Shown here in pieces: positions 1 to 8,344 of a DNA stretch of 45,248 nucleotides. Position numbers and translations under genes: made by a program. Numbering within the stretch: position 1 is the first letter of the stretch; the number at the start of each line of letters is the position of its first letter. A model generated the notes under the pieces. The model saw nothing but the letters and a program-made list of their open reading frames with translations, did not search any database and was not told the DNA's origin. The stretch lies in assembly GCF_001468135.1 (NCBI RefSeq), contig NZ_LNYU01000090.1, forward strand, positions 13,429-58,676, given 5' to 3'. This DNA comes from Legionella santicrucis. GTDB lineage: Bacteria; Pseudomonadota; Gammaproteobacteria; Legionellales; Legionellaceae.

Positions 1-214
1 TATTAAACAAATGACCTATTAATTTTATTCGCAAATAGAGTTCCGGAGAAATACTGGGGCGACCTTTGTTAGGACTATAAAGTTTTTCGGTGAGTGCATT
101 AGCAAAAGAAAAATCGACTAGTTGATTTACTTTCTTCAAAAAATGGGTTTCAGGAATTAACTCTTCCAAATCCGAACCTGAAATACTTTTCTTCCCATTA
201 ATTGATCCTTGCAT
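1..214 (-). CDS. IS1182-family transposase, N-terminal part, cut by window edge
   Basis: Reading leftward from an ATG at 214, the frame begins MQGSINGKKSISGSDLEE and continues through GRPSISPELYLRIKLIGHLF before the window ends. The same blocks, MQG at the start and GRPS.(A/S)PELY(F/L)R further on, occur in the complete transposase at 1731-3104. The family assignment therefore rests on that relative. About 71 codons are visible, all from the N-terminal domain, so the catalytic residues cannot be checked. Divergence between the two proteins is large enough that this is not a recent copy of the neighbour. Confidence 0.85.
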   Translation of the reverse strand, partial: MQGSINGKKSISGSDLEELIPETHFLKKVNQLVDFSFANALTEKLYSPNKGRPSISPELYLRIKLIGHLFN

Positions 215-302
215 ACAAATAATCTAACTCATTGAAAATAAATTTGGATTAGATCATTTTTGATAATTTGAGTAAAGTTTTTTCATATTTTTCAACAGGC
301 CG
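1..302 (-). mobile_element. Partial IS1182-type insertion sequence, left end only
   Basis: This is the 5' end of a leftward insertion sequence whose remainder lies outside the window. Its outer end at about 302, read on the minus strand, begins CGGCCTGTTGAAAAATATG. That closely matches the end of the complete element at 1644. The leader between end and start codon also shares the block AATGATCTAATCCA with that element. The two are therefore related but distinct members of one group. The far end and any target duplication cannot be seen. Confidence 0.85.
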
Positions 303-457
303 GGTGGTTTTTTTAAACTTTATTTGATAATTACTCCTGCTAACAGAACTATTACAAAAGGCACCAACTAATTATCGTTTTTTGGAAAAAAATATTATTG
401 TGTTAACATACAATCTATATAATACATCCCTATATTTTCCCAGCAGAGAATTCGTAT

Positions 458-1438
458 TTGAATCACGAGAATCAAACACCCTATACACAACTCCATCCCA
501 ATGCCATTTTGGATGCAGTTGAAAGCACGGGGCTTCTTTGCACCGGCAGTTTAATCGCACTCAATAGTTATGAAAACCGCGTTTATCAAATAGGAATTGA
601 AAATGATGAGCCCCTCATAGCTAAATTCTATAGACCGAATCGTTGGAGTTCAGAAGCTATTTTAGAGGAGCACCAGTTTTCACTTGAATTAGTACAACAT
701 GAAATTCCCATTATTTCACCTCTAATTATTAATGACCAAACCTTACACCATTATCATGATTTCAGATTCGCACTCTTTCCAAGGCGCGGAGGTCACGCAC
801 TAGAATTGGATAATAGTGAGCAACTAGAATGGATGGGCCGCTTTATAGGGCGCATACATAGAATTAGTGCATTCAAATCATTTGAGCATCGTATGCAATT
901 AAATCCTCTAACATATGGGCATGATCCTTACAAACTTCTACTTGAGCAAAATTTTATTCCTGATTATTTAATACCTAATTTTTGCAAAACAGCCGAAACG
1001 GCATTACAAAAGATAGAACAGATATTTAAATCTATAGTTCACGTTGATCAAATCCGCTTGCACGGCGATTGTCATGCTGGAAATGTTTTATGGAACGAAT
1101 CGGGTCCACATATCGTGGACTTAGACGACTGCCTCATGGGTCCTGCAATACAGGATATTTGGATGCTTCTTTCCGGTGAACAGGAACAAATGGATTTACA
1201 ATTAGAGAAGATTTTACGAGGTTATTGTGAATTTCATGATTTTAATCCACGAGAATGCCATTTAATCGAGGCATTACGTACACTACGCATGCTTCATTTT
1301 TCAGGATGGCTTGCAAAACGCTGGACAGATCCAGCTTTCCCCTTGAGTTTTCCATGGTTTAATACGCCTGTATATTGGCAAAATCAGATAGTCAATCTTA
1401 ATGAACAGATTGAATTACTAGATCAAATTGAATGCTAA
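458..1438 (+). CDS. srkA: Stress response kinase A (SrkA/YihE-like)
   Basis: Cytosolic serine/threonine kinase of the aminoglycoside-phosphotransferase-like fold. In E. coli the family protects against stress-induced death by countering the MazE-MazF pathway. The 326-residue length is normal. Visible landmarks are NSYENRVYQ near residues 36-45, KFYRPNRWS with the nucleotide-binding Lys, EEHQFSLELV, the catalytic loop RLHGDCHAGNVLW (D204 catalytic) and the metal-binding IVDLDD around D221-D224, followed by GPAIQDIWMLLSG. The start is a TTG at 458: the N-terminus aligns from there with the family start, no in-frame ATG lies near, and the Shine-Dalgarno is weak (GCAGAG). The gene sits between two IS1182-type elements but looks intact. 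Confidence 0.95.
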   Translation: MNHENQTPYTQLHPNAILDAVESTGLLCTGSLIALNSYENRVYQIGIENDEPLIAKFYRPNRWSSEAILEEHQFSLELVQHEIPIISPLIINDQTLHHYHDFRFALFPRRGGHALELDNSEQLEWMGRFIGRIHRISAFKSFEHRMQLNPLTYGHDPYKLLLEQNFIPDYLIPNFCKTAETALQKIEQIFKSIVHVDQIRLHGDCHAGNVLWNESGPHIVDLDDCLMGPAIQDIWMLLSGEQEQMDLQLEKILRGYCEFHDFNPRECHLIEALRTLRMLHFSGWLAKRWTDPAFPLSFPWFNTPVYWQNQIVNLNEQIELLDQIEC

Positions 1439-1534
1439 TTGATGGGCCTATCTGCTCCTTAACCACTCAAATATAATAATTTTTTAATGCAGCAAGGAGT
1501 CGGTACCAATAGCCTCATCCAAAGGATGAAGAAT

Positions 1535-1639
1535 CTTATCCATCACAAATTTTGATTTTTTGAATTTTGATTATCTCGTAAATTCATAACGCCTCTTTTT
1601 TTATTTTTTCATGCTTATACCCTGTTTGTGATGGATAAG
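1535..1639. repeat. 15-bp inverted repeat pair around an AT-rich 75-bp spacer
   Basis: CTTATCCATCACAAA at 1535-1549 is exactly complementary to TTTGTGATGGATAAG at 1625-1639. The right arm ends one base before the GTAC target duplication of the neighbouring insertion sequence. The spacer is AT-rich with T-runs and has no reading frame. It could be a miniature inverted-repeat element that the insertion sequence hit at its edge, or part of a transcription terminator after srkA. The arms are perfect, but the origin is unknown. Confidence 0.6.
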
Positions 1640-1643
1640 GTAC

Positions 1644-3082
1644 CGGCCTGTTGTAAAAGATGAGGAAACTTTACACACTCTGATAAAAATGATCTAATCC
1701 ATCAATTTTAATTGAATAACAAGAAGTTAAATGCAAGGAAGAATTCTCGACAAATCCCAACATACTGATTATTTATCACTGGATAAACTAATACCTAAAA
1801 AGCACTATTTAAGAAAAGTTAATGAATGCATCGACTTTTCATTTATTGAAGAGATTACCGAGTCTTGCTATTGCCCCAATAATGGACGTCCTTCAGTTGC
1901 ACCAGAATTATATTTTCGAATGATGCTGATAGGTTATATATTTTCCATCAAATCGACAAGACAACTAGTTCAAGATATTCATTATAATATTTGCTACCGA
2001 TGGTTTTGTGGATTAACACTAAATGACTCTATTCCCCATCACGCAAGTTTGAGTCGCATTAAAAAACGCTATACGGTTGAGGTTTTCGAAAAATTTTTTC
2101 AATCCATTGTCGAACAATGTCAGCAAGCTGGTCTTCTTCAAAGCCAGAATGTGATGACAGATAGTACGTTAATTCAAGCAAATGCCTCGTTGAACTCGAT
2201 GAAGCCATTAAATAAAGAAGTTCCTAAAAATATAAAACCATCTAAAGATGGCATCTCTGAAAATAAGTGGCATATTTCTAATAAAACTCATCGGAGCAAA
2301 ACCGATCCTGATGCAACGTTAGCTTTTAAATCAGGAACATTAAGAAGTTTAAAATATAAAGCACATGTGTGTTATGATAGTAAAAGCCGTGTAATTAGTG
2401 CCATAAAGATTACAACTGGAGCAGTACATGACTCTCAGCCTTACTTAGACTTAATAGTTCAATTAAAAAATAAATTAATGTTGAGAGAAGTTATAGCAGA
2501 TAGAGCATATGGTTCTGGAGAAGTTATTTCATCCCTGAATGATATGGGTATCCAAGAATTTATACCATTATTTACTACACGTAGTGGTAAAACTCCTGAT
2601 AAAGAAATACATGGAATTAATTATGATGAGATTAAAAAAACTTATATTTGCTTTGCAAATATTAAATTTAAACCAGGAAAAATAAATTCCGAGGGTTATA
2701 TTTCTTATCGTACCCATACAAAAGATTGCCGTGAATGCTCTTTAAAAGCAATTTGCCAAGTGCCTCAAATGAAGAATAGAGACATTCGAGTTATGGCACG
2801 GCATATTCATGCCGATTTATTTCAAAAAGTGAAAATTAAAATGGAAACTGAGGAATTTAAAGAAAAATTACGAGAACGTTTATGGAAAATTGAAGGTGTT
2901 ATGAATGAATTAAAAAACTATCATTGCCTTTCAAAAGCGAAGTATCGTGGTCTTGATAATATGCAGATCCAGGCCTACATAGCTGCTGTAGTGATTAATA
3001 TTAAAAGACTTGTTAATTTTCTTTTGTTTTCAGTTATATCACATTGCATGATCAAAAATAGCGCATCTTTTACAACAGGCCG
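1644..3082 (+). mobile_element. Complete IS1182-type insertion sequence with GTAC target duplication
   Basis: The ends are perfect inverted repeats: CGGCCTGTTGTAAAAGATG at 1644-1662 pairs with its exact complement at 3064-3082. GTAC flanks the element on both sides (1640-1643 and 3083-3086), consistent with a 4-bp target duplication. GTAC is itself palindromic, so it could alternatively be counted as part of the ends. The element carries one transposase gene. Its reading frame and ends are intact, so it may still be mobile or was inserted recently. Confidence 0.9.
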
Positions 3083-3104
3083 GTACGTTATCTATCTCAA
3101 ATAA
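1731..3104 (+). CDS. IS1182-family DDE transposase
   Basis: Transposase of 457 residues, normal for the family. The catalytic triad can be read: D144 in VMTDSTLIQA, D257 in EVIADRAYGSGE and E388 in WKIEGVMNELK. A small cysteine cluster (C333, C336, C342, in DCRECSLKAIC) precedes the last catalytic segment, as in relatives. The ATG at 1731 matches the start of the partial copy at 214 (both begin MQG), with AAGAAG upstream as a modest ribosome-binding site. Oddly, the frame has no stop inside the element. It reads through the right inverted repeat and ends 22 bp outside it, so about the last seven residues are encoded by host DNA. Confidence 0.93.
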   Translation: MQGRILDKSQHTDYLSLDKLIPKKHYLRKVNECIDFSFIEEITESCYCPNNGRPSVAPELYFRMMLIGYIFSIKSTRQLVQDIHYNICYRWFCGLTLNDSIPHHASLSRIKKRYTVEVFEKFFQSIVEQCQQAGLLQSQNVMTDSTLIQANASLNSMKPLNKEVPKNIKPSKDGISENKWHISNKTHRSKTDPDATLAFKSGTLRSLKYKAHVCYDSKSRVISAIKITTGAVHDSQPYLDLIVQLKNKLMLREVIADRAYGSGEVISSLNDMGIQEFIPLFTTRSGKTPDKEIHGINYDEIKKTYICFANIKFKPGKINSEGYISYRTHTKDCRECSLKAICQVPQMKNRDIRVMARHIHADLFQKVKIKMETEEFKEKLRERLWKIEGVMNELKNYHCLSKAKYRGLDNMQIQAYIAAVVINIKRLVNFLLFSVISHCMIKNSASFTTGRYVIYLK

Positions 3105-3311
3105 GGTATCTGTTAAATTAAAGTTAAACCTTTACCACTCCTCAGCTGAATTAAAATGCGCGGCCCATTTTAAGGCCTCGAACTCAAATTAAGAGATTTC
3201 TTACAAAATTATGCGCTAATATGAATAAACGGAGAAGATAGTGAGGCTTCATGTAAAAGTTCGTCCTTTGAGTGATTTGTCTTTACGGCCCATGTCAGAA
3301 GCTTTGCTTTT

Positions 3312-3690
3312 TTAAATAATCATTGAACATATGATCGCATTGGCATAATTACTACCTGTTTTCAACGTGTTCAGCACTTGATTATTTGCTTTATTGAAAT
3401 TACCTTGCCCTAAATAGAAAAATCGATAACCATATTCTAAAAGTGCTGGACCAAAAACCGATTAATTTTTACGCCCAATCTAGCTGTGGCACTGAATGTA
3501 GTTAATGTATGGCCAGAAAAAATTTTATCCGGTATTGTTATACCATCCAGTGAGTGCTCCTCAAATCCATTCACCTTTAGGAAGTTTTGCCCTATGTCGG
3601 TATCAATGGTTAACGCGTATTGAGGAAATTTTGTTTTAATCGTCGATTTTGCAATGACATACACAAAACCAGCTAGATTAGCTAGTTAAT
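3312..3690 (-). pseudogene. Remnant of an outer-membrane beta-barrel protein gene
   Basis: On the minus strand one frame reads FSATARLGVKINRFLVQH and then meets a stop. Shifting by one base at a run of T (about 3440-3445) continues as LEYGYRFFYLGQGNFN and ends NTLKTGSNYANAIICSMII at a stop at 3312. Alternating short strands and the closing segment resemble C-terminal halves of Legionella outer-membrane barrel proteins; this is family recognition by eye. The upstream frame closes at about 3690 without a signal peptide, so the N-terminal half is missing too. It is broken by both truncation and a frameshift. Confidence 0.6.
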
Positions 3691-3846
3691 TCTTAGCCAT
3701 TAATCTAAGAACTTCCAAAAGAACTGATTTTTCTTTTAATTTTAGCGTTTTTAAAAATATGAATATTTTTTAATTGAGGCGATATACTTCTTTAATAATT
3801 GATTTATAATCCTTTCTAATAAAAACCTTGTAATAGAGAGTAATGT

Positions 3847-4173
3847 ATGTCGGCGACTAAATCATTAACCAATTTTTATGGATCGTTTTTTTGGAAATGC
3901 GCAAAATTTGCTATCTGCCCCTATCGATTAACGATTAATGCCTTCCTGGACTCTGATCACCCCGATCCAAATGATCTTGCTTTAGGAATCGGTGCTTGTC
4001 TCGTTTTATCAACTATAGTTCCGATTTTACCAGCAATTAGCTCCATAACTATTGCAATTGCTTCAATTGCAGCAGTACTTGCACTAGCCTCTATGTTTGT
4101 CACTTATCCTTTTACTATATTATCTGATGCATGCAGATCCGATCATTCACATAGTCGCGAATTCGCATTTTGA
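3847..4173 (+). CDS. Small two-helix membrane protein of unknown function
   Basis: A 108-residue protein I do not recognise. Residues about 44-66 (ALGIGACLVLSTIVPILPAI) and 68-92 (TIAIASIAAVLALASMFVTY) form two probable membrane helices. The first 40 residues carry aromatic and basic residues (FYGSFFWKCAKF). The tail is polar with histidines and aspartates. The ATG at 3847 follows AGAGAG at suitable distance, and a hairpin lies downstream at 4227. No neighbour suggests a role. Small membrane proteins of this kind are frequent in Legionella. Confidence 0.6.
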   Translation: MSATKSLTNFYGSFFWKCAKFAICPYRLTINAFLDSDHPDPNDLALGIGACLVLSTIVPILPAISSITIAIASIAAVLALASMFVTYPFTILSDACRSDHSHSREFAF

Positions 4174-4226
4174 TAAATTGGTGGCTTAGTTTGCACATAG
4201 CCTCGATTTCCAGAGAACTAAGTGAG

Positions 4227-4268
4227 CTTTGGGTAAATCTGCATTACCGAAGGCAGACTTACCCAAAG
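4227..4268 (+). terminator. 16-bp hairpin downstream of the small membrane protein gene
   Basis: CTTTGGGTAAATCTGC (4227-4242) pairs with GCAGACTTACCCAAAG (4253-4268) with one mismatch across a 10-base loop. Only a short T-run follows, so as a terminator it is imperfect. The strong stem 54 bp after the stop codon makes this the best reading. Confidence 0.5.
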
Positions 4269-4498
4269 TTTACCGCATACTTCAATATGCCAGGCGTACG
4301 CCAACAATTTGTCAATTGATTTAAATAACAATATCTTGCGAGTATATAAATCATCTCTAAAAATCTAGTGATGGGTAACAAAGTATGTAACATACTGTAG
4401 TATAACCATAGTTGTTTCAAGCAGTTTTAGGCAGTGGTTGCTAATTTTGTTACATTGCAACATCCTGATTTTATTAAATGTTTTTCTTGATCAATGTA

Positions 4499-4544
4499 GC
4501 TACGAACCAGGGGGTCGGAGGTTCGAATCATTCCGGGCGCGCCA
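4499..4544 (+). other. 3' half of a tRNA-Arg(ACG) gene: probable integration scar
   Basis: The segment reads as the 3' half of a tRNA. It has the anticodon loop CTACGAA with anticodon ACG, the 3' side of the anticodon stem CCAGG, the variable-loop sequence GGGTCGGAGG, the T-loop TTCGAAT, and an acceptor strand CGGGCGC with discriminator G and an encoded CCA. The 5' half is absent: upstream bases do not form the D arm or the other anticodon-stem strand (TGTAG where CCTGG is expected). One T-stem pair is also mismatched. A half tRNA beginning at the anticodon loop is the classic product of tyrosine-integrase recombination into a tRNA gene. No integrase gene is seen in the window. Confidence 0.8.
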
Positions 4545-4558
4545 TTTTCAAATAAAAA

Positions 4559-4665
4559 TCGGCTCTTCCCCATTTCCAGGGCACTAATCAAGTCGCTTTG
4601 CAAGTTCCTGATACTATGGTAATCACGGTTGCCGATAGAGAAGCGGACATTTATGATTTATACTG
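4559..4665 (+). pseudogene. Fragment of an IS4-type transposase
   Basis: In one frame the DNA reads TNQVALQVPDTMVITV followed by ADREADIYDLY. This is the second catalytic-Asp segment (D-R-E-x-D-I-Y-[DE]-L) of IS4-type DDE transposases. Homology ends soon after: the rest of the open frame to 4837 does not look like transposase. Neither start nor other catalytic residues are present. It lies 15 bp downstream of the tRNA-Arg half, consistent with debris in a decayed island. Confidence 0.65.
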
Positions 4666-4875
4666 CAGACTATTGGCTCATTCGATCCTCTTCTCTACTG
4701 ACTATTTCACAATTGTTTCATTCTTATCGACACAAAGGATAATTCCTATTGTTGAGTTATCATCTTTTCCGCCCCTTATCAAATTATTTGATATCAGATA
4801 TAAATATATCCAATTAGATTTAATTGATTTATTTTGATTCAATTAAGACCTATATCATCAATTACGAGCCTTCCA

Positions 4876-7800
4876 ATGAAATTCCACACCCATGCTAATA
4901 GAGAAAATCATCCTCTGGCTTCATTAATTCCTCAAAATATATGGTTTGAATTTTTTAAAAATAATGAGATCCCTGACTCCATTCTGGACTTGATGGGGTC
5001 CACCGATGATGAAATAAAAAATGCCGCCATAGCCAATGAACTTAAAACAAGAGAAACTTGGATAGCTATAGCAGTCAGTCATCCTGCATTAAGCACTAAA
5101 GAACTTATAGAAATAGGAAAAAAATTAAACCTTGATGAGTCGTCGCAACTAAACCTTACAGTGATGTTGGAAGAAGGTCCTCGCACGAGAGAATTACTCA
5201 AAACGCTTTCTGAAAAAGAATTCTACTCACACTCACTTTCGGAAAGTTATTTTCTAAGAATACAAAGAGCGGCAAAACTAGGACATATTCATACCCTAAA
5301 GTTCCTTGCAAAAGATATGACAGCTAAAGCATCAGTAGAAAAAATAAACATCGATTGGGGGGCTATAATTGCAAGGGACGATTATGAAATGTTCTACCGT
5401 GCAGCAGAACGTGGCTTTCTTGAAGTCCTCAAATACCTCGAATCATTGGCTCCTGAGAAAATCACCGACATGATTAAAGCCAGTAATTTTTATGCCTTTG
5501 AATTTGCAGCCTGCTTTGGCCATTTACATGTTCTTCAATATCTTCATCAAAAAGAACCAGACATACTCCGAAAAGCACTTCCTCGGGCGGATTTTATTAC
5601 TTTTATACGGGCGATTATAGGCAGACATTTAAATATCCTCCAATTTTTTGAAGAACATGTTTCCAGAGAGCTCTTTCAAGAGATGATTAAAGCAAATAAT
5701 TTCCGTGGTTTTAGATACGCCGCAAAGTTTGGCTCCGTTGATATCTTAAAATATTTGGAAGAGAAAGCCCCTCAAGAATTGCAAAATATGATTGCAGCAG
5801 ATAATTTTAATGCTTTTTTTGCAGCGGTAGAACAGGGACATCTTCCTGTGTTGGAGTATCTGAAACAAAAAACATCAAACGAACATTGGAATAGGATCAC
5901 AAACTTACTTTATGGATGTTTTACAGGAGAAATTCGCGCCAATAAGAATGAAATAAGACGCTATTTATTAGCTCATGCAAATGCACATTCATTTGACTAT
6001 ATAGAAGCTCATGAAGAATACCGGGTAGATTATGTTGAGCCTTTTGTGACAGAAAAAATGACCGCTCTTTACACAAAACGACTCGAAGCCCAAGCACAAA
6101 ACCCCAATGCGGTCTTTGATGTGGAACCTCAGGAAGCTCAATTATTGTTTTACATCGCCCGTAATCTCATTCGGAGAAATGAGTTCCTGCTCATCGAGCA
6201 TCTCCGCTTTTTGTTATGCATTCCTGCTGTTAAAGCCTTGGCTCATGCTGGACCTTATATTTGGCGCACCAATGAATTACTGCGCCTTGCGCAATCCGTA
6301 GGTAATGCAGCAGCAGCTAATTTATTATTAACGATTCCTGAGGTACGAACCCTTGCAGAACAAAATAATTATTATCTGGACGAGCAGCAAGGAAGGCTCA
6401 ATTTAGCCGAGTTAGCAGCAAACCATGAGTCGTCACTTATCGTATTAACCCAAGGAGAACAACAACGGTTGCAGGCAGCCATCAACCGTTATCAGCCTTT
6501 ATTAAAACAAGGCGGTGTGAATCAAATAATGAACGAGTTACGCACTAAGTTAGAAGCTCTTTATCAAGAAAATCCTGCCCGCTTGACAATTCAAGAGGAG
6601 TCTCTCCAATTACCTCTAACTTGGAATGCTTTTCAACAACTCCAGTTAACGTCCGAGCAAGAACAACGGGCATTAACAGCATACTACCAAAACAAAGCAC
6701 ACACTGCTTGGCGATACCTCTCTAAACCCAATCCTTGGATGCATCACCAAGCCAGTTACGTCAATATCAACCAGGCACAGACCGCACGTTGGTCTACTTT
6801 TGAGAAGTACCAAACCCTTATTAGCATTTTATATTTAGCCACAATTGATGAAAATACCCCTTGTATTGATGGTTTTACCTTGATAACCCGTCTTCAACAT
6901 TTTATTGATGAGCTTGCTCATATAGGACGTGCTCATAATTGGGATAAAAGTAGACTAAATCACCAAGGAATAAAGGAGCAATACGATGACCTCGAAGGCG
7001 ATCGACCCAGTTGCTTTTCAGGGGTGAAACGCCGGCTCTTTCAAGCGGTGCTGGGTCATCCCTTACTGAAACTACTTACAAAAGACATTATCAAAACGGA
7101 AATCAACGAATTTCTTAGAGCGCATTTCGAAAAAACAATAACAAACAGTAATATCGTTGCTGTCAAACAAGCTTGGGATAAAAACATTGAGGAGGGAGAT
7201 TTAAATGAAGACGAGATAAAACATATCCAAAGTCTTAACGTCAGCTCTGAACAACAACAGGAATTTACACGATACTTATCCAACAAATACGGCCCCTCTT
7301 TTGCAAGCGATCACGAATTGATGCGACAGGTTGATGATGCTTTTTCATTGAGTACCTCATCTTCACACTTATTTAAACATGGAGGGATAATGGTGGAGTT
7401 TTTTAACCAACTTACAGAAGATGTGTCGGACTCAAACTTACCGCACAGTTCTGAGCCAGAAGTCCTACACTTAAATCCTGCCCCATCGAATTCAATTTGC
7501 GTCACTGAGCAACACGCGCTTGACAAAACAGTCCAGGTTCCGCTTCATTCATCCAATGAAGTTCCAACCAAAGAATCTTCCTTAGAAGAGAACACCAAAA
7601 AAGAATTTGAAAGGAGTGAAAAACTCCAGGAACTACAGCGTGAGATGGAGATTGCTGAAGCAACCGATATTTTAGAAAAAAGTAATTTTATGACTCATCT
7701 CAAAATTATTCAAGAAAAAACGAAGGAGTTTGAGCAATATGCTCTTAAGAATCCCCAAAAATATAAAAATGCTGCCAAGGCTGCAAGAGAGTTATACCAA

Positions 7801-8100
7801 GCCCTTGAGCATGCACGTCTCGATTTTGTGAATAAACCCGAAGCGATACAAAAAAAATTAGATGATTTTAAGAAAACAACTGGAGAAGCGATATCACATG
7901 CTCGACCCGTACTCAAAGAACATCGTGGTTGGAAACAAGTCTTAGCAGATATTGCCAGCGCCATAATTACACTAGCTACTGGGTTTTCTACTTATTTTGT
8001 TACCAATCGTTTTCGCTTATTTCAAGTGCAAACCGACGCTGAGAAGAAACTCCTAGATTTGGAGAAAAACATTCAATCAATTACGACTCATGATAAATAA
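4876..8100 (+). CDS. Large ankyrin-like repeat protein with C-terminal coiled coil and membrane segment; effector candidate
   Basis: A 1074-residue protein (1088 if a TTG at 4834 is used). I chose the ATG at 4876 because the TTG lies in the tail of the transposase debris and has no ribosome-binding site; neither start is strong. Residues about 130-330 hold diverged ankyrin-like units of roughly 33 residues, with recurring patterns such as AAERGFLEVLKYLE, AACFGHLHVLQYLH and AAKFGSVDILKYLE. A long helical middle follows. Residues about 895-1010 are rich in Glu and Lys and probably coiled coil. A hydrophobic stretch near 1024-1044 (IASAIITLATGFSTYFVTN) could anchor the protein in a membrane. This architecture is common among Dot/Icm effectors, but no enzymatic motif is seen. 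The gene is flanked by IS4-type ruins on both sides. Confidence 0.8.
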   Translation: MKFHTHANRENHPLASLIPQNIWFEFFKNNEIPDSILDLMGSTDDEIKNAAIANELKTRETWIAIAVSHPALSTKELIEIGKKLNLDESSQLNLTVMLEEGPRTRELLKTLSEKEFYSHSLSESYFLRIQRAAKLGHIHTLKFLAKDMTAKASVEKINIDWGAIIARDDYEMFYRAAERGFLEVLKYLESLAPEKITDMIKASNFYAFEFAACFGHLHVLQYLHQKEPDILRKALPRADFITFIRAIIGRHLNILQFFEEHVSRELFQEMIKANNFRGFRYAAKFGSVDILKYLEEKAPQELQNMIAADNFNAFFAAVEQGHLPVLEYLKQKTSNEHWNRITNLLYGCFTGEIRANKNEIRRYLLAHANAHSFDYIEAHEEYRVDYVEPFVTEKMTALYTKRLEAQAQNPNAVFDVEPQEAQLLFYIARNLIRRNEFLLIEHLRFLLCIPAVKALAHAGPYIWRTNELLRLAQSVGNAAAANLLLTIPEVRTLAEQNNYYLDEQQGRLNLAELAANHESSLIVLTQGEQQRLQAAINRYQPLLKQGGVNQIMNELRTKLEALYQENPARLTIQEESLQLPLTWNAFQQLQLTSEQEQRALTAYYQNKAHTAWRYLSKPNPWMHHQASYVNINQAQTARWSTFEKYQTLISILYLATIDENTPCIDGFTLITRLQHFIDELAHIGRAHNWDKSRLNHQGIKEQYDDLEGDRPSCFSGVKRRLFQAVLGHPLLKLLTKDIIKTEINEFLRAHFEKTITNSNIVAVKQAWDKNIEEGDLNEDEIKHIQSLNVSSEQQQEFTRYLSNKYGPSFASDHELMRQVDDAFSLSTSSSHLFKHGGIMVEFFNQLTEDVSDSNLPHSSEPEVLHLNPAPSNSICVTEQHALDKTVQVPLHSSNEVPTKESSLEENTKKEFERSEKLQELQREMEIAEATDILEKSNFMTHLKIIQEKTKEFEQYALKNPQKYKNAAKAARELYQALEHARLDFVNKPEAIQKKLDDFKKTTGEAISHARPVLKEHRGWKQVLADIASAIITLATGFSTYFVTNRFRLFQVQTDAEKKLLDLEKNIQSITTHDK

Positions 8101-8344
8101 CAAGAGCCCCCAAGACATGGGCAAAGTAGCTCTTGAAATGGTCATTCAGTGACAGAATGAATATTATTTAAATTAAAAAGCATCTTTTTTGTTCAGTTAG
8201 ATATGAAATCTAATTATATCCTGGGCGTGTTAACAACTCATCCCCACTGCCCACGTGCCGCGACTTGTTCCTGAGAGATGGTCACAAAAAGTGACCCTTA
8301 TTCCATGGAAAAATAATGAATTTTTTTGAGGTGCATGAAGATAT

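Noticed and set aside
8101..8135. CAAGAGC...GCTCTTG stem after the ankyrin-like gene as a terminator
   Set aside because: Seven-base stem with a long loop and no T-run; too weak.
8280..8296. Hairpin GGTCAC/GTGACC before the IS4 ruin
   Set aside because: Six-base stem only and no matching partner at the far end, so not called as an element end.
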